A model generated the notes under the pieces. That model saw only the letters and a program-made list of their open reading frames with translations. It was not told the origin of the DNA and searched no databases. A stretch of DNA of 64,000 nucleotides, taken from Siphonodentalium dalli. Lineage: Eukaryota > Mollusca > Scaphopoda > Gadilida > Siphonodentaliidae. The stretch lies in the NCBI GenBank assembly GCA_032622095.1, contig CP136063.1, positions 68,459,897-68,523,896 on the forward strand, in the 5' to 3' direction. The translations under genes were made by a program, and so were the position numbers. How positions within the stretch are numbered: the stretch's first letter is position 1; each line of letters starts with the position of its first letter. This document shows positions 1 to 12,329 of this stretch, piece after piece.

Positions 1-226
1 GGCTTTATTTGTATCACAGCGTTGAGCTAATTGAGTTAATTGCATAATATAGCATCATACCACCATAATATTATAATAAAGAATAAAGCAGTCACAAATA
101 TTCCAGCACAATGAACACTTATGTTGATATTCAGTGTGGTCCACTCAAGCAGGGAGCAATCAACAGGAATTATGTCACAGTGTTAAGAGTTATGGTGGTC
201 AACTTTAACTTGATTATATGAACACA
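1..226. other. Unassigned AT-rich flank
   Basis: No long reading frame, RNA gene or clear repeat structure is seen before the CACTGCC motif at 227. Confidence 0.5.
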
Positions 227-239
227 CACTGCCAAAAAT

Positions 240-545
240 AATTTCTTAATAAGATAAAATATCTTGAAACAAGAAAAACTATTTCCTGAAACAGGAAAAT
301 AAATCTTATTTTGAGAAATTTACCCCCAAAGTCTGCTACATCAAGAAAATTTAAGAAACTCCCACCAGACAAAAGATAGTTTTCTCAAAAAAGATAGATT
401 TTAGTCTTGAAACAAGAAAAAATTTCCTTACTAAGAAAATGGCTTCAAAAATTAAATATATATTTCTTGTTTCAAGATTTTTTTTCTAAGTTAAAAAATA
501 CTTAAAGAAAATATTTCTAAACCAAGAATTAATTGTTATGTACAA
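240..545. repeat. Subterminal AAGAAAA-rich repeat block, left
   Basis: Short words such as CTTGAAACAAGAAAA, CCTGAAACAGGAAAA and their complements recur across about 300 bases. The same word family recurs at 12,955-13,470 beside the mirrored CACTGCC end. Confidence 0.5.
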
Positions 546-613
546 ATTACTGCTGTAATAGAATAACTGTAAAAGTCCAACGATAGCAAAATTGTGATCA
601 AAATTTTATGGTA

Positions 614-890
614 AACATTGAAAAAGGTCCAACCTGTTGATTAAATATTCTGAAATTCATATTCATACTTAAATATTTGAACTACATGTAATACTACAGC
701 TATAGGATTATATAATTGTTGACAAGTCACTCACTGTAACAGTTTTGTTTACATAACATTGGAAAAGGTCCAACCTGTTGATTAAATATTCTGAAAATGT
801 TATTCATAGTTAAATATTTGAACTAATAATACAGCTAGAATTATATATTTGTTGACAAATTACTGTAACAGTTTTGTTTACATAACAATA
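614..890. repeat. 141-bp direct duplication, two diverged copies
   Basis: Copy 1 starts at 614 and copy 2 at 755. Both carry AAAAGGTCCAACCTGTTGAT, then TTAAATATTTGAACTA and GTAACAGTTTTGTTTACATAAC. Copy 2 has small deletions. No coding potential is seen. Confidence 0.8.
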
Positions 891-1210
891 GTTTCAACAG
901 CTGTAATTTTGTTATTGGCAATCTGTCAGTAAGTGTTTTTATCTATTTCTCAATGCGCTTAGGGCATGCTGACCTTTATACAATTTTAATAAAATTTTGT
1001 TTGCACAATATAGTGGGTCGCCATTGAGGAGGCCTCCCTTGAAATCTCCAGTTGGTGGTTTGCCACACCATCCCGAACTAGACAAACCTCTCTGGTGGCC
1101 CCTTGCATTGAACCTATTAATTAAACCGGTACTTCAAGCTGGTATATACCCCTCTTATATAAGGATGGAAGATGCTACCAATTTCAAACCGATGGTATTT
1201 CTTCAGAGTT
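891..1210. other. Spacer without recognisable features
   Basis: The only open frame (997-1212) has no recognisable domain and runs into the start of the 384-bp repeat array. I treat it as non-coding. Confidence 0.5.
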
Positions 1211-3795
1211 GACTCTCTTGTATTATGAAAGCAAGCCCAATGAGGCCATGCACCTATTGTATGTTTATAACACACAAAAGACTATATCTTAGCAGAATGG
1301 ATGTCTCTGATGATACAAACAATAAAATATCCAATTTATCCATAGTTGAATTTCATTTGGCTATATAGGAAAGCATACAATGTGGCTTTTATTTAGTTTC
1401 CACAAAGTATTTTAAGTAAAATATCCATCAAGTGATGTATTCTGCCTTGTCCTATATATTAAAATGCATGAAATGGCCATGAGAAATGCTTAATTTATTG
1501 GTAGAGATGTCAATCAGATAAGAAATACTGACATTTTAGGTTTGATACACCATTTCAGCTGGCTTGGCATCTTTTAAATTTGAAACCTAAGGGAATTTAT
1601 TCAGCTTTGACTCTCTAAATTATGGAAGAAAGCCCTAATGAAGCCACTATTTGCATGTTAGTAACATGTATAAGGCTATATCTCAACAGAATACATGTCT
1701 CTGATAAAATGCACAATAAAATATCAATAGTTCAATTGCATTTGGCTATAGAGGGATGCATACAATATTGGTTTTATGTAGTTTCCACAGACTATTTTAA
1801 GTAAAATATCCATCAATTGATGTTTTCTACATAGCCTTGTATATTAAAATGCATGTAATGACCATGGGAAATGTTTAATTCATTAGTTGATATGTCCATC
1901 TGATAAGAAATACTGACAATTGAGGTTTAAAATACCATTTCATGGGATTATGGGATCATAAATATCAAACTAAGGGAATTTCTTCAGATTTGACTCTCTA
2001 AATAATGGAAGAAAGCCCAAATGAAACCGCTATTTGCATGTTAATGACATGTATAAGGCTATATCTCAACAGAATACATGTCGCTGATAAAATACACCAT
2101 AAAATATCCATAGTTTAATTGCATTTGGCTATAGAGGGATGCATACAATATTGCTTTTAAGTAGTTTCCACAGACTATTTTAAGTAAGATATCCATCAAA
2201 TAATGTTTTCTACCTTGCCCTATATAGCATAATGCACGCAGTGACCATGAGAAATGTTTAATTTATTGGTAGAGATGTCCATCTGATAAGAAATACTGCC
2301 ATTTGAGGTTTGATACACCATTTCAGCTGGCTTGGCATCTTACAAATTTGAAATAAGGGATTTATTCAGCTTTGACCCTCTAAATTATGGGAAAAAATCC
2401 TAAATTATGCCATTATTGGCATGTTTATAACATATATAAGGCTATATCTGAACATAATACATGTTTCTGATGAAATCAACAATAAAATATCCATAGTTTA
2501 ATTTGTTTTGGCTATACAGGGATGCATACAACATGGCTTTTAGGTTGTTTCCACAGACTATTTTAAGTAAAATATCCATCAAATGATGTTTTCTGCCTTG
2601 TCCTGTATATTAAAATGCATGCAATGACCATGAAAAATGTTTAATTTATTGGTAGAGATGTCCATCTGATAAGAAATACTGCCATTTGAGGTTTGATACA
2701 CCATTTCAGCTGGCTTGGCATCTTACAAATTTGAAATAAGGGAATTTATTCAGCTTTGACCCTCTAAATTATGGGAAAAAAGCCTAAATTATGCCATTAT
2801 TGGCATGTTTATAACATATATAAGGCTATATCTGAACAGAATACATGTCTCAGGTGAAATAAACAATACAACATCCATAGTTTAATTTGATTTGGCTATA
2901 CAGGGATGCATACAACATGGCTTTTAGGTTGTTTCCACAGACTATTTTAAGTAAAATATCCATCAAATGATGTTTTCGGCCTTGTCCTGTATATTAAAAT
3001 GCATGCAATGACCATGAAAAATGTTTAATTTATTGGTAGAGATGTCCATCTGATAAGAAATACTGCCATTTGAGGTTTGATACACCATTTCAGCTGGCTT
3101 GGCATCTTACAAATTTGAAATAAGGGAATTTATTCAGCTTTGACCCTCTAAATTATGGGGAAAAAGCCTAAATTATGCCATTATTGGCATGTATATAACA
3201 TATATAAGGCTATATCTGAACAGAATACATGTCTCAGGTGAAATAAACAATACAACATCCATAGTTTAATTTGATTTGGCTATACAGGGATGCATACAAT
3301 ATTGCTTTTATGTAGTTTCCACTGATTATTTTAAGTAAAATATCCATCAAATGATGTTTTCTACATTGCCTTGTATATTAAAATGCATGTACTGACCATG
3401 GGAAATGTTTAATTTATTAGTTGATATGTCCATCTGATAGGAAATACTGACATTTGAGGTTTTAAATACCATTTCATGGGATTATGGGATCATAAATATC
3501 AAACTAAGGGAATTTCTTCAGATTTGACTCTCTAAATGATGGAAGAAAGGCCAAATGAAGCCACTATTTGCATGTTTATAACATGTATAAGGCCATATCT
3601 TTGCAGAATGCTTTTCTCTGATAATAAAACAAATAACATATCTATATTTCATAGTTTAGTTGGCTAAACAGGGTGCATAACATGTGGTTTTAAAGTAGTT
3701 TCACAGACTATTTTAACTAGAATATCAATTAAATGATGTAATCTAACTTGTCCTGTGTTTTAAAATGCATACACTGACCATGATAAATGTTTAAT
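1211..3795. repeat. 384-bp tandem repeat array, about 6.7 copies
   Basis: A marker GACTCTCTAAATTATGG and its variants recur at 1211, 1609, 1992, 2374, 2758, 3142 and 3526, giving spacings of 398, 383, 382, 384, 384 and 384. Each unit also contains AAGGCTATATCT, GGGATGCATACAA, TTTCCACAGACTATTTTAAG and CCATCTGATAAGAAATACTG. Neighbouring central copies (2374, 2758, 3142) are most alike and the outer copies more diverged, the pattern expected from unequal exchange. Short open frames in it are not conserved between copies. Confidence 0.92.
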
Positions 3796-5025
3796 ACAAA
3801 CAGCGTCCTTAATGCTGCACCAGCCTAACTCCCGTTATGAAAGGGTTAAATTAATAAACAAAGGTTACACAGACATCCCCCTTCAACAGCGCGGTGAGTG
3901 TGTTTTTTATGTAATATATGTCATATCCGGTATAAGAGCCCCCCCCCCCCCCCCATTTCGTACGCTATATTCCATGCCCTGTTATGAGGTACGCCATATT
4001 CCGGCCCCTCTGTTAGGAGGTATTCGGTATTCCAAAAATACCGGTATTCGTATACCAACCTTCCAATAAAACGATCATAAGAATAATACAAATGCGATGT
4101 TTGTCACAATAAATGCACGGTTTGACATACAGATCGTCGATCATCAATTTATATCAATTTAGACATGGACATGATGACCGGCGTTCGTACGGCAATAGAG
4201 AATTTATCCATATGGCTGTTAACTGGTATTTCGTATTCCACCCTCTGTGTTAAGTGGTATTATTCCGTATTCCAAGGGGTGGGGTGCTCTTATATGGTGT
4301 GAAGTTTACAACTAATGTGGCAGTCATGAAATTTTTAATTATTAGAACTGTTTGTGATATATACACCCCAATAACCCTGTCTTCACGCTCCTGTTGGTGA
4401 TGGCCTTATCAATCTATTGCTTCGTTGAACTTTTATTATTGCAAATTTGAGGTAAAAGTTCTTGAAGCGTGTAATTTCGTTCCACTTTACAACAGCGCAC
4501 AATGATTCCTATTTTTTTAACCTACCGGCGCAGATCGAGGCTGGACGTACATCTTACGTTTTCATAGGATACAAATTGATCGGATTTTAGGTAAGTGAAA
4601 CTAATTAGTCATCAATTGAAGTGATTTCTCATTATGAACAGACTGTTACTAGTAAAATACTTAATCGAACTACAATTAAAAATGCACGACATATCCTGTT
4701 TTATTCAAATGAAATTTGATAGTAAATCGGCCTAATTTTGTTTCCGTTAAATATTTCAGAAAATGGAATCCGTCATTGATAAATGAACATTTTTTTGGTC
4801 AAAATAGTAACTTCTGACGGACTATGATTATATGGCATTTATGAATCATATATAAAGGTAGCCCTACACAATATTCCCAACTGTGTTCCCAACTGCAAAA
4901 ACGATTTTTAATGAATTATAAATTGGCCTAAATTTGATGCTTCATAAAAGGAAAAACTGTCCGGGAATGGCTATTTTCGTCTGCAAAATCAAATTCTGCC
5001 ATAAATGCAGTGTATTATCGGTCGA
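3796..5025. other. Unassigned stretch with a poly-C run
   Basis: A run of about 16 C residues lies near 3,939-3,954. Around it, GTATTCC/TATTCC words recur loosely (3,960-4,275), like a decayed short repeat. No gene or RNA is recognisable. Confidence 0.5.
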
Positions 5026-5026
5026 C

Positions 5027-5420
5027 ATTAAAGTGATGTGAAACACTCAGGTTGTGTGACCAAACATATATTGAGAATAATCTTGCTCAAGTAGTTATTT
5101 TTATGAATATTAATCCAAATTTACAACACACACTGTCATTCTTATATATTAATTAAATGCAGTGACTCTCGATTGCGAAATCGTTTTCATTAGTTTATCG
5201 CAGATAGATGCGTCCCGATTGGAGTACCGGTAGTAAATATTTACATTTGAGCGTAGTTCAGACGATGTTTTCTATGGAATGGTATGGTCGATTTGCTTCA
5301 GATTTTCGGCGATGTTAGTAGAATGGTACATTCCTCCAGTTGGCATAGCGCCTGGATAGTAACTGATCAGTTTCACACACTCAAACAAGTACATAATATG
5401 TCTTTAATATGACAATAGTT
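5027..5420 (+). repeat. Dispersed copy of the 486-bp repeat family
   Basis: The order of landmarks (AAAGTGATGTGAAACACTC, GAATATTAATCCAAAT, AATGCAGTGACTCTCGAT, TAAATATTTACA, GTAGTTCAGACGATGTT, GATGTTAGTAGAATG, ATAATATGTCTTTAA) matches the units of the array at 34,402-37,087, but with much divergence. This is an old single copy of the same family in the same orientation. Confidence 0.8.
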
Positions 5421-5610
5421 GGAATATTAAAAGGTCCCAGTTATTGAAAATATACATGTAGCTTATAAGGAAATTGTCAGTTATGATCAGTTATACCGGT
5501 ACTTCATACCATTATTCTAACAAATGTCAACCTGATAGAATTCCCACAATCTCTTTAATATTGTCATGCCATGGCCAATTTAACACTAATTGAACGTTCA
5601 GATTACCACG

Positions 5611-5930
5611 ATACAATCGTAAGTGGAAATATTTCTGTCGTAGGAAGTAACCGCTCAACTGTGCATGCTCACCTCAAAATCGTAGGTAAAAAATAATATC
5701 ATGCACTGTTTTATTTAAAAGCGAAATTGTGGCGTATCCTTGGTTATCCCCATTTGCGACGTAATCACTAATCAGTCATGTGTATGTAAAAATTGTGGCC
5801 TGAAGGATCGCATGATAGTCAATCACATGCTTTACAAAAAAACTGTGATTTCATCATGTACGACATCGTAATCATGTGAACAAACTATCCACGATCTCGT
5901 CGATCCCGGTTCCTCCACTTAAGATTGTAT
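5611..5930. mobile_element. MITE with ~17-bp inverted ends, copy 1
   Basis: The left end ATACAATCGTAAGTGGA (5611-5627) is the near-complement of TCCACTTAAGATTGTAT (5914-5930). The interior shares CGTATCCTTGGTTA, AACAAACTATCCA and related words with the second copy at 5981-6277. No coding sequence. The superfamily is not recognised. Confidence 0.65.
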
Positions 5931-5980
5931 CTTTCATCTGTACGTTCACTGAGTGAACATTCATGATTCATATGACTACG

Positions 5981-6277
5981 ATTCAATTGTAAGTAGACAG
6001 ATTCCCTTCTTGGGTAATAACCGATAGTTGGACTGCGCATGCTTACGACATGATCACGAGTTATATCAATGCAGAATTGCAAAATTGTGACGTATCCTTG
6101 GTTACCTCCACTTGGTGAAATTTGCGTGTACGTAAAAATCGTACAAAGTAAATGGAAATATCATAGGATAGTTAATCACGTGGTTAACCACCGATATTAA
6201 ATATACTCATCTGCGATGACATCGTAACAAACTATCCATGATTTTGTCAGGCCCGATTCCTCCACTTACGATTGAAT
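5981..6277. mobile_element. MITE with ~17-bp inverted ends, copy 2
   Basis: ATTCAATTGTAAGTAGA (5981-5997) pairs with TCCACTTACGATTGAAT (6261-6277). It lies 50 bases from copy 1 in the same orientation and shares its interior landmarks, so the two are a tandem pair of one family. Confidence 0.65.
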
Positions 6278-6689
6278 TATGGTCTTCTGACATCTGAATC
6301 GCCGAAAATGCTAATATTGTTGGAAGAATGAACTTTACACTTGTTTTTTGAATATGTTTGCAAATTATGAAAATACATGCATCCATATCACATATATATG
6401 TACATGTATTTTTTCTTCAATTACAGAAATACCAGATTCATTAGCCATGGTGGATGCGGCATCATGCCCTCTCATCTTCAACATATGAAGATTGATTTCG
6501 CCCATGATTAGTCTTAAGCGTCGGTCCTGTCTAGCTAGACACGTGGCAATGAACAAATGACAGGTGAAATATCACTGGAAGTCTGTTCGCCAAAATACCA
6601 GTGGTGAGTTTATATCTATAGCTACCATGCAGATGAATATTTGTACATTGTCACCAATACATGTATATACCGCTATCCTCAAAATTATG
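6278..6689. other. Unassigned spacer
   Basis: Only short open frames without recognisable domains are present. No RNA gene is seen. Confidence 0.5.
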
Positions 6690-6860
6690 GACCTTAAAAA
6701 TGGGGGGGGGGCAGGGGGGCCGAAAAAAACTGCAGACACAGGGTGGAAAAAACTGTTTTCTTCGGTTTGGGTACCCCCCCCCCCCCCCCACAGCAAAAAC
6801 TGCAGTTTTTTTCCACTGACCATTTGCCCCCCCCCCCCCCCCAGAAAAATCAAATCTACC
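6690..6860. repeat. Mirror-like poly-G / poly-C block
   Basis: Runs of ten or more G near 6,702-6,718 are followed by long C runs near 6,774-6,790 and 6,826-6,842. Between them CTGCAG and AAAAACTG words occur in opposite orientation, so the segment can pair with itself. It resembles the G-rich ends of the hAT-like MITE at 14,909-15,467. Open frames here are artefacts of the homopolymers. Confidence 0.5.
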
Positions 6861-8020
6861 CCAGCCGGACAACAACTCGGTTTGACCGGAAACCGAAAAA
6901 AACACCTGAGCATACAATTGACGAGAAGGTGCTTGGTAACTTAGTTTAGATTATTATGACTAAAATGGTCATTGTCTACCAGTAGAACGCAGATTTGTAC
7001 CTCGTGATGTCATGACATGTACAAACATGTATATTGGTGATCGCAACGCTATGTATGCACTTTAAAAAATGACAACTAGTCATTACCTCGACTTTGAAAA
7101 ATCTGATGCAAATGAGATGAGTGAGATACCAGCATATAACTGTTTTCTGATACCATTGGAGGAGAAATTGTTTAATACATGGGATAGTTCTGCAGTAAAA
7201 ATTTGCCATATAAGCGATCGCAGGGTAGAATTCTGCAATCGACTGGTAGACACTGACATAGTTGGCATTATTAAGAGGGTTAATGGGGTCAATATCACAT
7301 GTAAACCAAGACAGTGGTTATCCAAAATTGTTTTATGTGGATTGTACTACTCATGTATATATGATTTGGATATTAAGGTTAATCCATATTCTATAAAATG
7401 AGAGAAAATTGAAGTTGTGAGTCTGAAAATACATATTTGGAATTTGTTTTACATGCAACCCCCCCCCCCCTAAATGAATAAGGACAAAATTTACGTGTAA
7501 ATTTTTTACGCCCAGGTACCCCCCCCCACCCCCGGTACGTTGTGTCCCGCAGTTTTTTTTCCGCGGGGGGGGGGGGATACCTGGTAATGATCGCAGTATA
7601 TGATATCCACCACGGTATCAAGTCGATTACTGTTGTGGAGCACCATGCAGTTATGATACACCAACAAATATCACACCAAAAGTTGAAAATTAAAACAGCC
7701 ACATGGATCTTGTTCAATGAACTTATATATGCATGAATAAGATGAATCACTAAATTATATTTTCATGCTTGTTTGTGTAATGCCAATCAATGCAGCCTGA
7801 CAACATGGATGGGTGGAGTTTATAAATTGACAGCCGAAACAATGTTGGCAACTTCAAAGTTCATTATGTGCTACATTTAACCCCCGTATATACAATACAA
7901 TTTTTCTATCAGCGTTCCCATGTCCTATATTTGGAGTACTATATACATGTACATGTAACGAAGGCCATCCGTTCCACAGATATGAGGAAAAACACTGCAT
8001 TTTATTTTCATGCATGCGAA
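6861..8020. other. Unassigned stretch with homopolymer runs
   Basis: A 110-codon open frame at 7,069-7,401 (+) begins at ATG but shows no domain I recognise, and the opposite strand is also open over much of it, so I do not call it a gene. C runs at about 7,458-7,470 and 7,520-7,528 and a G run at about 7,565-7,575 may be ends of another poly-G/C MITE. Confidence 0.45.
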
Positions 8021-8151
8021 ACATGACAACATGCATATGGGGTGTAACATGACAACATGCATATGGGGTGTAACATGACAACATGCATATGGGGTGTAAC
8101 ATGACAACATGCATATAGGGTGTAACATGACAACATGCATATGGGGTGTAA
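8021..8151. repeat. 26-bp minisatellite, five copies
   Basis: ACATGACAACATGCATATGG plus GGTGTA repeats with starts at 8021, 8047, 8073, 8099 and 8125. One copy reads ATAGGG instead of ATGGGG. The overlapping open frames on the minus strand are repeat artefacts. Confidence 0.95.
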
Positions 8152-8480
8152 CTGCGGTATATGCAGCGTTGAAACTGTACTAGTAACCATAATGAGGTGT
8201 TGGAGGTTACTGTGCTTTATATCTTTAATACTGCAGTATTAACGGGGGGGGGTACTATACTAAGAGGTGGCCAATTACTTTGAGTATACATGTAGCCATA
8301 CCTCACACATGGAACAGGGCTTGACTTATTCTTAGGTACATGGAAAAATAGGTACGCGGAGCAATACATAACACCTAGTCTGCTTAGTATATTTTACATA
8401 AATATCAACCGATTTTGTGCAGTGTTGAAGCGGTAACCTTCTAGTACTGCTGTGTTAGAAGTTTCTGGTGTGAGACCACA
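8152..8480. other. Unassigned spacer
   Basis: It contains a G run near 8,245 and the words GTGGCCAATTACTTTGAG near 8,267, which recall the end of the palindromic MITE at 11,055. Nothing else is recognised. Confidence 0.4.
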
Positions 8481-8561
8481 CAAGCCATATTTCTGAATAA
8501 ATCCTGAAAAATTACCCACAATCCTGAGGTTAAGTGGTCACTTACTTTGGGCATTACTGTA
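8481..8561. mobile_element. Half copy of the CAGTAATG palindromic MITE
   Basis: CAAGCCATATTTCTGAATAA, TCCTGAAAAATTACCCA, TTAAGTGGTCACTTACTTTG and the terminal GGCATTACTGTA match the right half of the element at 11,055-11,242. The left half is missing or unrecognisable. Confidence 0.7.
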
Positions 8562-8820
8562 ATTCCCTGACATTCCCCCAATATATGACTAAAAGAAAAT
8601 TCACCCTTTTGAAGTTTGATATCGTTTAACCATGAAATGGCTCGAAAAAGATGTTTTATGAGATTTACGTTTGTTTTTTATTTAATTTTGTTTGTTCAAG
8701 TAGCATATCAAATGAGTGAAATTTTATTTTAGTCATTCATGTGGGTATCGTGAGTGGGGAGATATTTAAGGGGAGGTATCCTGTTACAACGGTATATGCT
8801 ACTAGTACATGTACATAATT

Positions 8821-8962
8821 ATTAACTGTCATGTGGACTGTTTTTATGGAGATGTAACCGTGAGGTAAGTGGACATAACTTGTGTAAAACCCTTTACATA
8901 CAAGTTATGACCACTTACCTCACGGTTACATCTCCATTAAAATAGTCTACATGACAGTTAAT
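8821..8962. mobile_element. Long inverted repeat, probable MITE
   Basis: The arm 8821-8888 and the arm 8894-8962 are complementary with few mismatches, with a spacer of about five bases. Landmarks are ATTAACTGTCATGT, ATGGAGATGTAACCGTGAGG and TAAGTGG with their complements. The near-perfect 68-bp arms suggest a young foldback insertion. No clear target duplication is seen. Confidence 0.75.
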
Positions 8963-10185
8963 CCTTATATTTATATATATTTAGCGAAAAAGCCACTTTT
9001 GTAAATGTATTTAAATTGAATAGTGTATCGTGACAAAAACAGCCCAAAGTACCCAATAGCACCCTTGGCAAAAGTTAATAGGAACAATTTCTCTTCATAT
9101 TGCAACCAGGTGATGTATTAAGTCAATCCTGCGCGAGTCCAAATGCGCCCAAAACATTACGCGTTCGTCTTTCCAAACCCAATGACGTATGGATGGTGTT
9201 GTGAGCTTGGTGTTATGAGCCGTTGCGCATTCACCGAGAAATAACTGCAACTAGCCACGTGGGCGCGGACCAATCAGTATGCTGGATTTAGTGATGACAA
9301 CACTTAGTATGTAAATATATGTATTTGTAGCTGATTCTGACCAACATGCAGCGTTTGAATGGATAACAATACTGTTATAACTGCCCCCCCCCCCCGGGTG
9401 ATTAATTTGGACCGTACATCTTAATAATATGTACATGATTAGTCATTCCGCTTTTCTGATGTCATTACAAGCATTCAAATCTTATTTTTCAGACAGGAGG
9501 AGCTGCCTGATTGGATTGAGACATACAAATTTCATTCAAGGCCTGATATCTGATAACCAATCATAGAATCATGTTTCCTGAGTGTTTCTTGCAGATAATG
9601 ATTACACTTGATACCAATATTATTAATTCTGTCCAAGACTGGATGAGGAAGGATTTCAAATGTTATTCGGTGTACATGTAACGGATACATGTAATCTAGA
9701 TGTTATCGGTATTCGTCCATGCATGACATAATGTGAGTTGTTGCTTTGTGACAGTCCTGGCTATATACATGTACCATATGTATACCAATGAATGGTATGC
9801 ACTGAATCCAGTACTGTGCAGTGTGCAGCGAAGGGGAGGCTTTAATATATAACCAAATGATGACCAATGTCTTCATCAAAGGCAAAAATGACACATCCAT
9901 TCCTTCCTTGATGGAGACCGATGAGTGACGTCTACATTTTATCAGACTTAGTGGTGAAAATCTTGGCAAGTGAAGTTAGTGAATTCAATTCTACAACATA
10001 CATGTACATGTACCTGTATGCTTCTGTATGTACCTGTATGAGTCTCAGAAAATGTGCACTATGGCATCCAGTGTATGCATAACCTTTGTTATACCGTACT
10101 TCATACTACATTGACCAGAATTTGGAGGTGTACCAGTTTCATATCTCTACACAAAGCACAACAGTACCCATGGATCAGTCTCAAG
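8963..10185. other. Unassigned stretch
   Basis: A run of about 12 C residues lies near 9,384-9,395, and ACATGTAC words are frequent (about 9,670-10,030). No gene, RNA or repeat unit could be supported. Confidence 0.45.
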
Positions 10186-10600
10186 CCTTGTTTCTGAGCT
10201 TGTCTGAAGGATATGAACTTTTAAAGATATATTATGCACTTGTTCTGGTGCGTGAAACTGATCAGTTAGTACCAAGGCGCTATGCCAACTGGAAGAAGGT
10301 AGCATTCTACTAACATAGCCGAAAATCGAAAGCAAATCAACCGTATCACTCCATAGAACACATTGCCTGAGCTACGCTCATTTGTGAATATTTACTACTC
10401 GATTCGGGGCGCATCTATCGGCGATAATATAACGAAAACGAGTTCGCCTTTGATAGTTACTGCATTTAATTATGTATACGAATGATGGTGTGTGTTGTTA
10501 ATTTGGATATAATATTTGTAAAAAGTACTACTTTGAACAAGATTATTCTCCATTTATATTTTATCACCCTATTGGAGTGTTTCACATCACTTTAAGTGAC
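10186..10600 (-). repeat. Dispersed copy of the 486-bp repeat family, reverse orientation
   Basis: Read on the minus strand it starts with TTAAAGTGATGTGAAACACTCC (complement of 10,575-10,596). It then carries the family landmarks, including the complements of CGATTCGGGGCGC and TAGTACCAAGGCGC, in the order seen at 34,402-34,800. It is diverged from the array units and from the copy at 5,027. Confidence 0.78.
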
Positions 10601-11054
10601 AAATTATTGCAGCATGTCAATATAATCAGATTCATGTACATGTACACACATACAGGCCTTAAAATCCATCACAGAATAAAAATATTCTGATGTTCCTTTA
10701 TCTTTGTCAACCTGCTGTATCACCAAGTAATATGTACAAGGAGCTTAATGTGGCTTAGACATGTACCATACATGTACATTTAAAGACAGATAATCCGAGT
10801 TCACGCTCCTCAATTACAATTTCTTTGGCTTCAGGGGTAAAAATAACTTATTCGAGTTGAGGAACACACCCTTTAAAGTTCTGAGTTAAAAAATATAATT
10901 TTTTGAAATCTGTTATTTTTCACCACCATGAATATTTCCCGGCCTAGCAAATATTCAATGAGTCGATTGACATAATCTTGATACCAAGTTGCGATGAACA
11001 AAATGTTGATTTATAACACGTTTTGGAAAATGTTACACTAGAGTTGACAGTAGT
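10601..11054. other. Unassigned spacer
   Basis: No open frame of note, RNA gene or repeat structure is seen apart from ACATGTACA words. Confidence 0.5.
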
Positions 11055-11242
11055 TACAGTAATGCCCAAAGTAATTGACCACTTAACCACAGCAGAATTA
11101 AATGGCTTGTTGCCATTCATCGGAAAGCTCTTGGGGAGAGCTTTCCGATGAATGGCAACAAGTCATATTTCCGACTAAATCCTGAAAAATTTCCCATAAT
11201 TCAGCTGTGGTTAAGTGGTCGATTACTTTGGCCATTACTGTA
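11055..11242. mobile_element. Tc1/mariner-like palindromic MITE flanked by TA
   Basis: The element runs from TA-CAGTAATGCCCAAAGTAAT to ATTACTTTGGCCATTACTG-TA. Its ends are complementary over about 35 bases, and a second perfect inverted repeat (GTTGCCATTCATCGGAAAGC and complement, 11,110-11,163) forms the centre. TA dinucleotides at both edges fit the TA target duplication of Tc1/mariner elements. It has no coding capacity. Related copies lie at 8,481 and 11,515. Confidence 0.75.
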
Positions 11243-11514
11243 GCATTATGTTTTGGTAATTAATTGATTAAGAAATGTTGTTCTTAGAATCTGATGATAT
11301 GGAGACCATGGAGAGATTGTTTACCTTTAATTGTCAATGTTGACTTTAAAGCATACTAGTAACATATGTTATGTTTATTTTATGTATCCCTGCATAAAAT
11401 GGGGTGATAAATTTATATTATACTCACATCTGGTCTTTTGATATTTTGTGAGTAATTTATATGAAAGAATGGCATTGCATGCTAGAAATTCTGATAAACA
11501 TCACTGTTAAAATG

Positions 11515-11657
11515 AGGCTTGTTGCCATTCATCGGAAAGCTCTCAGAGAGCTTTCCGATGAATGGCAACAAGCCATATTTCCGACTAAATCCTGAAAAGT
11601 TACCCATAATTCTACTTTGTTTAAGGAGTCGATTATACTCGGGGGGGCATTACTGTA
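11515..11657. mobile_element. Partial copy of the CAGTAATG palindromic MITE
   Basis: It retains the central hairpin (GCCATTCATCGGAAAGCTCT and its complement, about 11,524-11,571) and the right half ending GGCATTACTGTA at about 11,657. The left outer arm is missing. A G run lies at 11,641-11,647. Confidence 0.75.
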
Positions 11658-12325
11658 TTCGATATCTCAAGCTGTTGCATACCGAAAAGACTTGGGCTAG
11701 TACCTGAACAGTAAACCTGCAATCTGCATGATTCATGAAACAGCTATTGAAAACATGCTGTATATACACAGAATTACACAATTTTGTTTATGGGTTTGTT
11801 GATATGACACGAGTGCTAGCGCACAATGACGGAATGAACAGCACACCCTAGAGTTCTATCTTTCCTCAATGGCACAAGTGCTGTATCAACAAATCCATTA
11901 ATACAAGTGTCTTTCTGTGTTTATTACACATCACCCGTCCTAGAATATGTGCATTTAAAAATACAGGGTTACGATGTTTATTAAGGCACATACAGTGCTT
12001 GTTTTGTCATGTGTGATGATTTTTTTTCCTATCGTTTGAACTGGATACTCAAATAACAGAAATTGTTATATATTTTTTTAGCAACCGACAGATTTGAGGT
12101 AACTCTTTCTATAAATATATTGAAAATCATGTGTCGGGATGTAATTATTAGCAATCAATATATTTTTTGTTGCATATATAGGTTTATACAATTTTAAGAG
12201 GCAGAACAAGATACAGGTACTTTGTATAGTTTCATTTCGCGAATGTACACAGTATCTTGTTTGGCCTCTTGCAATTTTAGAAACCCATAACTGTAACGAG
12301 AAATTGTTGATTGTATATTTAAAGT
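11658..12325. other. Unassigned spacer
   Basis: An imperfect inverted pair (AGGCAGAACAAGATACAGGT near 12,199 and ACAGTATCTTGTTTGGCCTC near 12,250) could be a small foldback. No gene is recognised. Confidence 0.4.
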
Positions 12326-12329
12326 TTAA

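Noticed and set aside
6564-6949. Coding frames across the poly-G/poly-C block
   Set aside because: Gly/Pro runs come from homopolymers, and several overlapping frames on both strands are open.
7069-7401. 110-codon forward frame as a gene
   Set aside because: No recognisable domain, and the opposite strand is also open over much of it. There is no supporting context.
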